The position numbers were made by a program, and so were the translations under genes. Below, piece by piece: positions 1 to 9,329 of a stretch of 20,000 nucleotides of DNA. Numbering within the stretch: the stretch's first letter is position 1; the number at the start of each line of letters is the position of its first letter. This DNA is from Neocallimastix lanati (nom. inval.) (lineage: Eukaryota > Neocallimastigomycota > Neocallimastigomycetes > Neocallimastigales > Neocallimastigaceae). The notes below the pieces were generated by a model that worked only from the letters and a program-made list of their open reading frames with translations, was not told the DNA's origin and did not search any database. The DNA lies in contig JACVTC010000016.1 in the NCBI GenBank assembly GCA_016946835.1, positions 922,501 through 942,500 on the forward strand. Direction: 5' to 3'.

Positions 1-61
1 TAATAAATTCTGGGGTATTCATAGGTAGAAAAATGGTGACCATGGTATTTAATTTTTTTCC

Positions 62-99
<38 letters not shown>

Positions 100-291
100 C
101 GTTATTGAGAAAAATAAACAGTAATGATATATATATAAATATTTGTTTTGTTTTGTTAAAATAAATATTTCATTATTATAATTATTATTTAAAATAAATT
201 AAATAACATATAAGATTGACAATATAAAATAAACCATTATATTATATTATAAAATTATATTATTGTTATTATTAGTATTATTGTTATTATA

Positions 292-325
<34 letters not shown>

Positions 326-431
326 TTTTTATTACCATAAGCGCATGCTATTCCTGCATTTATACCACTGGAAACTAACATTTGACAATTATTTTCACTT
401 ACTACTTTTGAACACATATATCCTACACCTC

Positions 432-510
<79 letters not shown>

Positions 511-1029
511 TTAAAATATACATATGTATTATATATATATATGTATAAATATAAAAAGTATAATATATAATATTATTATAACAAAATTATTAATACAAAT
601 ATATTTATATGCATATATATATATATTATAATGTTTATTTAGTTTTATTATTACAATTGTTTTCGTTTTTTTTACCTAATTTTAAAAGAATTACATGTTT
701 GTAAATTTTCTAATTTTAAATATATATTTGTTCCCGTAATTGAGCTTAGTACACTTTAATATATATATATAATATATTGAAGTATAGATAAATTATTTAT
801 TTATTAAATATTATTATAATAAAAAAGAAAAAAAGAAAAAAATAAAATTATTATTATTACTTTTATTTTTTTTTAAATATAAATATATTTTAATTATTGA
901 ATATATATATAATTATATGTCTATTTTTTATATGATATATAATTACTTTGAATAATGAAGAGGTGTATATATAGGTAATTTTGAGGAAACCGTTCTAGGA
1001 TTGCAAGTATTTAAACTACTAACCAACAT
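1..1029 (-). CDS. L-serine/threonine dehydratase-like PLP enzyme, N-terminal four exons (partial at left edge)
   Basis: The reading is spliced by eye. Exons on the minus strand are 1029-947, 753-676, 430-336 and 63-1; the introns start GTAATT, GTAAAA and GTAATA and end in AG. They join in frame to give the first 106 residues, with no stop, and the gene continues off the left edge. The start ATG at 1029 opens the first exon. Residues 37-43 read NIYLKLE, 50-55 SFKIRG (Lys52 is the expected Schiff-base lysine), 74-80 SSGINAG (the Asn loop that holds the cofactor) and 94-99 VTIFLP. This order and spacing match fold-type II PLP enzymes of the serine dehydratase (SDS/Cha1) branch, which deaminate L-Ser or L-Thr to pyruvate or 2-oxobutyrate in the cytosol. 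Odd points: the usual P-S-G before SFK is T-C-N here, and the second Gly of SSGGNAG is Ile. The enzyme could instead act on another substrate within the fold. The family is known; the substrate is inferred. Confidence 0.8.
65..99. repeat. 35-nt poly(T) tract in intron 3 of the dehydratase-like gene
   Basis: This is an uninterrupted T run on the plus strand. On the gene strand it is poly(A) lying directly against the AG acceptor of the exon at 63-1, the reverse of the usual pyrimidine tract. Confidence 0.95.
433..505. repeat. (TTA)n microsatellite in intron 2 of the dehydratase-like gene
   Basis: An almost perfect trinucleotide array of more than 20 units. It abuts the proposed splice acceptor at 432-431 of the exon 430-336. 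It also makes a meaningless poly-Ile reading frame on the plus strand. Confidence 0.95.
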
Positions 1030-3086
1030 TTTTTTTTTTAATTTATGGTATTAATATACTTAATTTAAATAATAGGAATAAGTTTGTTTAACTTCTTTAT
1101 TGTAAATTTTAATTCAAAATTTTTTTTTTTTTGTTTAAAAATAAATTTTAATAATGAAAAAATTTAAGGAATAACGAATACCGATATTGTATTATATTAT
1201 TTATTAAATGCATTAAATGATATTTAATTGAATTGAACTGAATTGATAGATAAGTAACTTCTATTTAAGATTTCAAATAATTCTAATGGTTTGTTGTTTG
1301 AAAATTTTTACTAGATAATAAACTTTTTTTTTTTTTTATTAAAAAAAAAAGAAAAAAAAAAAGAAAAAAAAAAGATAATTTATATAATTTTTATTATTAT
1401 AATAGATTAATTTTTATTTATAATATTAAATATAAATATAATTTTTTTTTTAGAATGAGTAGCTTATATACAAAATAAAAACAATAAAAGGAAAGAAGAA
1501 GAAAAAAAAAAACTTTATTAATACTTAAAAAGTTTATCTTTAAATGATTTTCAAAAGAGAATAAAGTTTTAATATTTTTCTTTTTTCAATTTTTATTTTT
1601 CAATTTTTATTTTTTTTTTTAATTTAATATAAAAAAAAAAATTAAAAAAATTTTAAAAAAAAAATAAATTAAATAATATATGTTATAATATATTATGTTT
1701 ATATTCCAAATATAATTTTTAGATATTTTAAATATATGTAATGAATATAAATATCTATCATTTAATTTAATAATGCTAAATATGGGAATATTCAAATACA
1801 CCAAAAAAAAAAAATTAAAAAAAAAAATTTAAAATAATTTTTTTTTCTTCAGTTGAAAGAGAAGGATAAAGAAAAAGTTTATGAAAATTTTAAAAGAAAG
1901 AAAAAAAAAATAATTTAAATCAATTTTTTTTATTTTAAATCATTAAAATGAATACTTTAATTATAATTTATAAAATTTTTTTTATATTTATATAAAATAT
2001 ATACATGCATTCTAAGTGGTATATATAATTCAATGATAAAGAAATTTTTATTATTTTATTATTATTATTAATATTTTTTTTAATTGTATTTTGTTGAAAT
2101 AATATTAAATAATAGGATTAAAAGATTATTATAGATTAATAAATAATAAATAATATTTTTAAAAATTATTAGAAATTTATAAAATTAAAATTTTAGTATG
2201 CAGATTATAAATTATATTACATGTTGAGTAATAATAGATAAACATTTTTTTTTTCCTTTTTATATTATAATAACATTAATACATTTTTATTTAAAATTCA
2301 ATTTTTTTGTTTTTGTTTTTGTTTTAAGGTGTCTTTAACTTTAATTTAGTAATAGTATTATTTGAAAATATATATATATTTTTTGATGTTATGTTATATT
2401 ATATTTGAATTTTTTTTTTTATTTGGAATAAAAAATTTTACTTCAATTCATTATTTATTTTAAGGTTTTTAATGATGCTAGTGTTATTATATTAACATTA
2501 TTAAAAGTAAGTATGTATGAAATGAGATGAAATTAATAGTAAATTAATTGGAACATAAGTAAAAAATAAAAAAAAAAACTTTATATGCTATTAAAAGTAG
2601 GAAGGAAAATCTCTCTATATATATTAAAGTTTATAAAATTAAAAATGTCAATTTAAATTTTACTTTTTTAATTTCTTAAATCTTTACTTTTTTTTTTTTT
2701 TTTTTTTTTTTATAAATTTATAAAAAATATATATAATACATATATATATCTATTTTACTTTATATATATATATATATATATTTATATATTTTGGAAGGGG
2801 GGAATAATTTATATAATTTATTAAAAAAAAAAAAAAAAGAAAAAAAAAAAGAACTTTTTTTAAACTATATTTAGGTTAGTTAATAATCTTAAGGAATTAT
2901 AAATAAAGGAAATAGTAATAGCGAATGTATTAATATATGCTATTTTAGAGATTTATTTAAAGGCAAAAAAAAAGATTACTAAAGCGTGGAATAAAAACAT
3001 TAAATCACATTAAAATTTTCTTCATATAGTGTGTAGATAATGAAAATTAACATTTTTTAAGTTAAATAAAAAATTTACGAATTTAG

Positions 3087-3118
<32 letters not shown>

Positions 3119-3265
3119 CAAATATAATTTTCATAAAAATTTCATAATAAGATAATAAGAATACTTTAATAGACGAAACCTTAAATCAATAGATATATTT
3201 GCTGATGAGTTTTATTACACATTTTTAAGTAAAAAAAAGTCAACAAAAATTAAATAAAAATAAAA

Positions 3266-3296
<31 letters not shown>

Positions 3297-3595
3297 AAAA
3301 AAAAAAAAAATTGAGAGTAAGGAAAGATAAAAATAATAATATTAAAAAAAAAAAAAAAAAAAAAAGAACTATATATAAATAAAATAATTTTTATATTATA
3401 TATACTATTTCCTTTTTTTATTTATTTATTTAAATATATATTATTTATTTTCTATTTCGTTTTTGTTGTTGATGATAAAAAAAAGATTACAAAGAATTTA
3501 AAAGTTTTATATATATATATAAATAAAGATAATAAATATTTCTATAATTTTTTTTATTATTATTATTTTTTAAATTAAATAGATCAAATTGAGAT

Positions 3596-3626
<31 letters not shown>

Positions 3627-3766
3627 ATTATTATTTTTTATTTTTATTTTTTTTTTTTTTTTTTTTTGTTTTAATTTTCTTTAATATGGGTGTAAATAAA
3701 TGATAATATATAAATATGAATTTTTTTTTTTTTTTTTTTTTGAAAATTTATATATATATATGTTTT
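1030..3766. other. A+T-rich spacer between two minus-strand genes
   Basis: This holds the upstream region of the dehydratase-like gene and the downstream region of PNO1. It is dominated by homopolymers (for example poly(T) near 2689-2711 and poly(A) near 3090-3116), AT dinucleotide runs (near 2761-2780) and an AAAT array (3253-3298). Short islands with slightly higher G+C occur at 1160-1320, 2461-2530, 2900-3020 and 3160-3240. Each carries brief open frames but no recognisable motif. I see no gene I can defend. Confidence 0.6.
3253..3298. repeat. (AAAT)n microsatellite
   Basis: About ten AAAT units end in a poly(A) run, in the spacer downstream of PNO1. Confidence 0.9.
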
Positions 3767-5413
3767 TTAGAATCTTTCTCTAACTCTTGAACTGACATTT
3801 CTTAAGTGACTGTAAACCTTGCCTGGTGGACTACCCATAATTAAACTGGAAATAGCATTTTTAGCAATCCTTATATTTTGGAATGAACCTAAAATATGAA
3901 TTTTTGTATCGGCAACAACAATACGAGTTCTACTAGCATTTTCAATTGCAAATTTAGTTTTACCATTTTTACCAGCAATACGACCAATAGCTCTGGAAAG
4001 ATGGTCACCATGTAATGTTTTAACATCTTTAATTTCAAAAGTATCAATATATAAATCGTCAAGACGTAATAAAGCAATAGCATCCTGATATTATTAAATA
4101 ATTTTTTTTAAATAAAATTTTTATTTTTTATAAGAAAATATATAATTAAATATTTATATATAAATAAAATAAAATTTTGATTAATTAAAAGTTCGTAATT
4201 TATAATTATCATAAAATATATAATGATATATAAATTTTGATTTTATTAAATCTCTATATTATAGATTTTAAATTACAATATCTATAACTACAATTTAAAA
4301 TCTATTTAAATTAAAATTATATTTAAACTAAAAATTTATAAATTATAATTTTAATAAAAACATGTATAAATATATATATATAAATAATGAATTTATTAAA
4401 TCTATTTATAAAAGAGTTTAAAAAGTCATAACTTAAACTACAATTTAAAATCTATTTAAAAATCGATTTATATACATATACTTTAAATTGTAATAATTTT
4501 ACTTGTATTAAAAAATAAATTTTATTTTTTTACAAAAAAAAAAAAAAAATACCTCTACTTCAAAACCAAGAGAAAAGGCTTTAACAAAATCATGACCCTT
4601 TTGAATAGCACCTAAATCTTCAGTGTATTTTGAAGTCTAATTACAATACATAATATAATATGATAGAAAAAAAAATATAAAATATAAAAATAAAATAAAA
4701 ATAAAATAAAAATATTTTATTAATATACAATTGTCAAATATTCTGATAATCATTCTTTTTTATCATATGCTTTTTTTTATTTTCGTTTTTTGATATTTAC
4801 TTTTAATTCAACAGCTCTTTTTTTAATATTCATTTTAACTTGTAATTTCATGTGTTGAACTAAAGGAGTATATATTTTTAACCAATTATTTTTTAAAGGA
4901 GTCATTCTGTGTGGTGGTATTAAGATTCTTCTGAATTCTTTTTTATTACCCTTTTAATTTATTAAATCATTGTTTAAATATTATTTTTAAAAGATTTTTT
5001 TATATAAAAAATAATATCAAAGTAGATTGAAATTAATTAAAATATATTATTATATATATTAAAAATTAACATCAAATATTAACATCAAATATTTTTTTTT
5101 AATTTTAATTTTGATTAAATATATAAAAATTATTTTTATAGAGATAATAAATATTAATAATAATATATATATAAATTTAATAATTATCACAATAATCAAT
5201 TTTTTAATCTATAGAAAATAATAAATTCAATTTTTTTTTCAAAAAAAATAAATAATTATAAAGTCAAATTTTTATAAAAATTATTACAATTAATTCTGAA
5301 GCCTTTAAAGGAGCAAATTCTGGTTTATCACTTTTCATTTCAACATCTTTAGTTTGATTTACTTCTTGAGAAGTAAGTTCTACTTGTTGTGGTGCTATAA
5401 CGTCTGTATCCAT
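3767..5413 (-). CDS. PNO1: Pno1/Dim2, KH-domain pre-40S ribosome assembly factor (four exons)
   Basis: Spliced by eye on the minus strand: exons 5413-5288, 4950-4801, 4636-4553 and 4084-3767 (42+50+28+105 codons plus TAA), giving 225 aa. All three introns are phase 0, with donors GTAATA, GTAAAT and GTATTT and AG acceptors. Residues 53-60 read IPPHRMTP, then a KH-like fold, LLRLDDLYI at 125-133, [16 protein letters not shown] at 146-161 (KH domain with a GxxG-type loop), [13 protein letters not shown] at 167-179 and the C-terminal block [11 protein letters not shown] at 201-211. These are the hallmark segments of Pno1. In yeast and humans Pno1 sits at the platform of the pre-40S subunit, holds Nob1 off its cleavage site and recruits the Dim1 methyltransferase, acting in nucleolus and cytoplasm. 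The protein is slightly shorter than the yeast and human homologues because the acidic N-terminal extension is short. There are no breaks. Confidence 0.96.
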
Positions 5414-6445
5414 TATTATATTTAATATATATTTATTTTATTTTATTTTTTAATTAATAAAATATATAAATTAAACGATTTATATAATACTTTAAATAAA
5501 ATAAAATTTGATAAAAGAGTGCAAAAAATTAAAAAAATTATCTATTTTAAAATTATATATATGTTTTTTTTTTTTTTTTTTTTTTTGGATGAATAAATTA
5601 AAATTGAAATTTTTAATTGAAAAAATAACCAATAATATATTAAAATATATTTTATTATATTAAAATTTAAATAGTATCTATTTATTTTTTAAAAAAGAAA
5701 TTTTAATATTTAAATATTTAAATAATAAAAAAAAAAAAATTATAAAAATATTAATGTATGATATATTATATTACAATATAAAGAGATTATAATATAATTA
5801 ATTTAAAACAATATATTTCAAATATATTTGATAAAATAAAAATATCAGGCGCAGATTGATTTGATTGGCTATATTTAAATACAAAAATATTTTTTTTAAA
5901 ATTTTAAATAATAATAAAATGTAGAAATTTTGTTAATAATAACAAATAATAGTATATTTAATTAATAACTAAATAACTAAATAACTAAATAAATAATAAA
6001 TAAATAAATAAATAAATAATAAATAAATAAATAATAAATAAATAAATAATAAATAAATAATAAATAAATAATAAATAAATAATAAATAAATTAATAATAA
6101 ATAAAAAAAATAAATAAAGTATATATAATAGTAAATAATTATTTATATAATTAATTTATATTTATTTCTATTATCTATGATATATATTTGAAGGAATAAA
6201 CTTGTATATTATAATCTACCAAAACTAAAATTATGTGAGTATGTATATTATATTTAAAATATATTTACATATATATTTCTGAATATAGTGTAAAAGTATA
6301 AATAAAGTGATTTGTAGTATTATATTAACAATAAATATATCAATAAAAATACAATAAAATTGTATATAAATATTTGAACAACATTAAACAAATACATAAT
6401 AACCATATTACGATTTGAATATATGAAAAATTGTAAGTAACTGCA
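5414..6445. other. Divergent intergenic/promoter region
   Basis: The region lies between the PNO1 start (minus) and the start of the Cys-rich gene (plus), so both promoters should fall here. It contains a poly(T) run near 5563-5586, a long AAAT/AAATAAT array (5965-6118) and a small G+C island at 5846-5880. That island includes GATTGGC, which reads as a CCAAT-type box (GCCAATC) toward PNO1. The CCAAT assignment is only a sequence match. No gene is seen. Confidence 0.55.
5965..6118. repeat. Imperfect AAAT/AAATAAT tandem array
   Basis: A long stretch built from AAAT and AAT units, starting with three ACTAAATA-type units and continuing as AAATAAATAAT. It is typical microsatellite growth between divergent genes. 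Confidence 0.9.
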
Positions 6446-7120
6446 ATGTCGCTTTGCTTTATTTTAGTAATTTATACATTTTTTGCATTTTATTTTCAGT
6501 GTGGTTACTCTATATATGACGTTGAATCAGATGATCTTCCTTACCAATATGCCTACCACGTAAATACAACTACTAATTCCATTGAAGAATGCGAATACTG
6601 TCAGGTGAGCATATGTAAAGGCTCGTACTGTTTTAAAGCTGATGATATGCTTCACTTACCATTTATCGAAATTCCAATTAATACTAACACCTCACTACTA
6701 AACAACAATTCTGAACATCAAAAAAATAAAGTCAATAGATATATATTGGAACCATACATATTTTATTTAGATACCTACATGGTTGATGAAATTACTATGG
6801 AATGCACTAAAGATTCTCAATGCTTTACAAATAAATGTGTGGATACTAGATGTGCATTTAATGAAAACGGAGATATCAAACTTTGCATAGATGGACATTG
6901 TGGTAGATTTGTAGGAGATCCTTGTACCACTGGAGATGAATGTGCAAAAGGATATTGTGATGAAGAATGCGTCTTGCCTAAACAACCCGAGAGGGAAACA
7001 AACACTATTCTTGAATTTATTGGAATTCTAGGAATTTTGATTATAATTGTGCTCATTGTATTTTGTATTGCTCGTTATAAATCTAATACTAAAGCTAGTA
7101 ATACTGAATCTTATAAATAA
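6446..7120 (+). CDS. Cys-rich single-pass membrane protein, lineage-specific, function unknown
   Basis: An uninterrupted 224-aa ORF. Residues 1-22 are a hydrophobic signal peptide. A first Cys cluster (C49, C52, C57, C62) is followed by an Asn-rich linker. A second block at 118-176 has ten regularly spaced Cys (C120, C126, C131, C136, C147, C152, C160, C166, C171, C175), including two repeats of the type C-x5-C-x4-C with acidic and Gly residues between. Residues 190-209 form a transmembrane helix, leaving a short polar tail with a basic start. N-x-S/T sites at N40, N81 and N87 lie on the predicted outer side. This layout suggests a type I surface protein with disulfide-bonded repeats. The second block resembles small Cys-repeat modules I associate with secreted proteins of anaerobic fungi; that link is from memory. 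It is followed on the same strand by the broken PI-PLC gene. I do not know its function. Being intact among decayed neighbours argues that it is under selection. Confidence 0.85.
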   Translation: MSLCFILVIYTFFAFYFQCGYSIYDVESDDLPYQYAYHVNTTTNSIEECEYCQVSICKGSYCFKADDMLHLPFIEIPINTNTSLLNNNSEHQKNKVNRYILEPYIFYLDTYMVDEITMECTKDSQCFTNKCVDTRCAFNENGDIKLCIDGHCGRFVGDPCTTGDECAKGYCDEECVLPKQPERETNTILEFIGILGILIIIVLIVFCIARYKSNTKASNTESYK

Positions 7121-7193
7121 TTTACTGGTATTAATTAAACATTAAGTATATTCGCTAAACTAAAATGCAATAATTTGGTATCAAAATGTATCG

Positions 7194-7227
7194 TCTATAC
7201 TATCGATTAAACTATAAAGAGTATAGA
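7194..7227 (+). other. Hairpin downstream of the Cys-rich gene
   Basis: TCTATACT (7194-7201) and AGTATAGA (7220-7227) are perfect inverted repeats around an 18-nt loop, starting 74 nt after the stop codon. It could be a 3'-UTR structure; chance is possible in such A+T-rich DNA. Confidence 0.4.
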
Positions 7228-7369
7228 TTTATATAGTTAGATAATATTTAATATATATTATATTGCACATTATATTCGGTGTTTAATATTAATATATTGT
7301 AATTTTAGTATAATACTATATAATATATATCGAATAAAATGATTTGGCAGATTTACAACAAAAAGAAAA

Positions 7370-7388
7370 TAGTTATTTAAGATAACTA
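7370..7388 (+). other. Small perfect hairpin upstream of the PI-PLC relic
   Basis: TAGTTAT (7370-7376) pairs with ATAACTA (7382-7388) around a 5-nt loop, 46 nt before the relic's ATG. It may lie in the 5' leader or promoter of the once-active gene. Its role is unknown. Confidence 0.35.
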
Positions 7389-7433
7389 CAAAGATTGTTT
7401 ATAAATTGTGAATCATAGATATAGATACTTAAA

Positions 7434-8130
7434 ATGGTATTTTTTTCTGCTATTATTTCGATTGTATTAGTTGAAAATGTACTGAGTGCAATAAATCGTG
7501 AAAACCAATACATTGAGTTAGACAATACAACAACTGAAGCTTATTTTTGTATCGAAGAAGATAATTGTAACGTAGTATATATTTGTAAGAAACGTAATGA
7601 AAAAAACTTTTTGGCTATGAGTTATCTAATTGCTATAATAGAAATGAGCATACTGGTATGAGATTTGTTCCAAACAATAGAGATAACCCTGATGACTGTG
7701 ACATTAAAGGATATGTTAATATTAAAAGTTATAAATGTTATTTTACAAGCAACAGAAGTGGTGATTGCATCTTACAATCAACAGATTGAGTTTAACCGAG
7801 TTCGTTATTATGATTGAGTTGTTTATCAAGATCCTAATAGCAAGACTAATGTTGAAATAGACTTAACTGAATATGGTTGTTGTACAATTACAAGGGATGA
7901 TAAAGATACCAAATGGATAGAAAATCTTCCCCATCATATACAAATTAACCAAATTAATATTCCAGGAACTCATAATAGTGGAACCTATGCTATAGGGGAA
8001 ACTGGATTTAAATTTCTCTTTATTCGAGAAGCGACTATGATCGCACTCAAGAGACAAATATTTATGACGAATTGATGAATGGAGAATTTCGATATAAGAC
8101 TTAAATCAAACGATGAAAAGGAGATATATC
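7434..8130 (+). pseudogene. Broken secreted protein with a PI-PLC X-type phosphodiesterase domain
   Basis: The ATG at 7434 starts a signal-peptide-like N-terminus followed by Cys-rich sequence (CIEEDNCNVVYIC). The first frame stops with TGA at 7659. The Cys-rich sequence continues in another frame from about 7631 to 7786 (motifs FVPNN, DDCDI, then Cys) up to TGA 7787. It returns to the first frame from 7791, crossing a TGA at 7815. The domain core is then visible: IPGTHNSGTY at about 7959-7988 carries the first catalytic His of the PI-PLC X box, and FDIRLK...IYLTH at about 8088-8135 carries the second. Between them the reading YDELMN lies in a shifted frame, so at least three frameshifts and two premature stops are present. 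Intact members cleave phosphatidylinositol or GPI-like lipids; this copy cannot encode one. The neighbour upstream is an intact Cys-rich membrane protein, suggesting related surface/secreted genes. The domain call is firm; the ancestral substrate is inferred. Confidence 0.85.
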
Positions 8131-8183
8131 TTACTCATACTATTAATATAATATTTTTTTTTTTCCTTTTTCATACGTTAAAC

Positions 8184-8215
<32 letters not shown>

Positions 8216-8470
8216 CAGCTATGTATTGATTTATTATTTTATATATTGAAATTTATTGAGGAAAACCAAGATCATCATGGTGAAATATTTCATAATTTGT
8301 TTCTTTTTTTTTATGGTTATGGTTCCAATAGTGATTGATAATAAAAAAAAATCTTTTTTTTTTTTATTCTTTTATTTTATATTTATTAATTGAAGAATAT
8401 CGATTAATAATAATGTTGCTAGAAAAGCCAATTTTAAATATTATATAGTTGATACTTTTGAACATCTATA
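8131..8470 (+). pseudogene. Decayed downstream part of the PI-PLC relic
   Basis: After the second His segment the coding trace is interrupted by a T run (about 8154-8164) and a 29-nt A run (8187-8215). Beyond them, 8249-8266 reads KFIEEN, in the place where PI-PLC X domains have a helix ending in an N-P/E motif. Near 8430-8465 a frame reads YYIVDTFEHL. These fragments are in different frames. They are compatible with the C-terminal half of the domain but too short to prove it. The homopolymer growth inside the domain shows how this copy is being lost. Confidence 0.4.
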
Positions 8471-8620
8471 TATATATATATAAAATACTTTTTTCTATAC
8501 TCGGAAGTAACTACAATTATATACAATGTTATATAAAACAATTAATAATAAAATTTTAATAATAATAATAATATTTAAAAAAAAAAAAAAAAAAAAATTG
8601 GTTTATTAATAAATCGTATT

Positions 8621-8713
8621 GTAGTTGTGATTTGGAGACTAATTTATGAAGTTTATAATATTAAATTTGTAGTTGTGATTTGGAGACTAATTTATGAAGT
8701 TTATAATATTAAA

Positions 8714-8716
<3 letters not shown>
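8621..8716. repeat. Perfect 48-bp tandem duplication
   Basis: Copies 8621-8668 and 8669-8716 are identical. Each begins GTAGTTGTGATTTGGAGAC and ends in TTAAATTT. The period is exactly 16 codons, and one plus-strand frame stays open across both copies (it includes VIWRLIYEVYN twice); the minus strand has open frames broken by one stop per unit. Perfect identity indicates a recent duplication. It is flanked by poly(A) before and poly(T) after. Confidence 0.95.
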
Positions 8717-8745
<29 letters not shown>

Positions 8746-8798
8746 GTTTGTTTGTTAATTAAAAAGTTTTAATCTTTTTTAATCTTTTATAATTGAAC

Positions 8799-8801
<3 letters not shown>

Positions 8802-8865
<64 letters not shown>
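8802..8865. repeat. (TTA)n microsatellite
   Basis: A near-perfect run of about 21 TTA units between the 48-bp duplication and the minus-strand Ser/Asn/Thr-run ORF. Confidence 0.95.
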
Positions 8866-8866
<1 letters not shown>

Positions 8867-9064
8867 AACAAGTTTAATTATTTTTTTTTATCATGTTAAT
8901 ATTTTTATTTCTTAATTTAAAAAGTCCATAATAATTCTCATTCTAGCTAACGCCTTCACCATTCACACGAATTAATACTTGGAAGATATCATCTTTTACC
9001 AAACTAATCAAAAAAATTTTTTTTTTTTTTTTTTTCAAGTGATATTTCCAATAGTTATTTCTAC

Positions 9065-9280
9065 TTATGTATAATTTTGAAAAAAGTATGGTGGTGTTTG
9101 TACAAGCTTGATGTTAAAGTTTTCTTTAATAGTAGTAGTAGTAGAAATTGGTTTAAATAGATTATTATTATTATTGATCCTATAAAGGTTTTTAGTGATC
9201 ATATTCATAGAAGAAGAAGAAGAACAAGAATCTTTAAATGTGTAGTAGTTTCTATATTTTCTACTTTGTCGTCTTTGATT
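9065..9280 (-). CDS. Possible exon of a Ser/Asn/Thr-run protein (fragment)
   Basis: A minus-strand frame is open for 71 codons before TAA at 9067-9065. It starts directly after an in-frame TGA at 9283-9281, with the first Met at 9208. It reads basic (RRQSRK), then five Ser, five Asn, four Thr and a mixed hydrophobic end (IKLVQTPPYFF). In-frame runs of AAT, TCT and ACT codons are common in coding DNA of A+T-rich fungi. A neighbouring minus-strand stretch, about 9003-8947, reads KDDIFQVLIRVNGEG and a stop after a TTAG that could be a splice acceptor. Just upstream, about 9310-9263, another frame reads QQSSKDKIVKSK. These could be pieces of one decayed or spliced gene beside the LINE relic. I do not recognise the product. 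Confidence 0.35.
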   Translation of the reverse strand, partial: NQRRQSRKYRNYYTFKDSCSSSSSMNMITKNLYRINNNNNLFKPISTTTTIKENFNIKLVQTPPYFFQNYT

Positions 9281-9329
9281 TCACAATTTTATCTTTACTT
9301 GATTGTTGATAATAATTTTTTTTTTTTTT

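Noticed and set aside
345-548. Plus-strand 67-codon ORF
   Set aside because: Its first part is antisense to the dehydratase-like exon 430-336 and the rest is poly-Ile from the TTA microsatellite.
1619-1804. Minus-strand 61-codon ORF, Ile/Tyr/Asn-rich
   Set aside because: The composition is what random A+T-rich DNA gives. It has no motif, and the plus strand is equally open in part.
3889-4083. Minus-strand ORF rich in Leu
   Set aside because: A shifted frame of PNO1 exon 4; the conserved KH sequence is in the other frame.
6767-7056. Two minus-strand ORFs within the Cys-rich gene
   Set aside because: Antisense shadows of a well-supported plus-strand coding region with a signal peptide, Cys repeats and a membrane helix.
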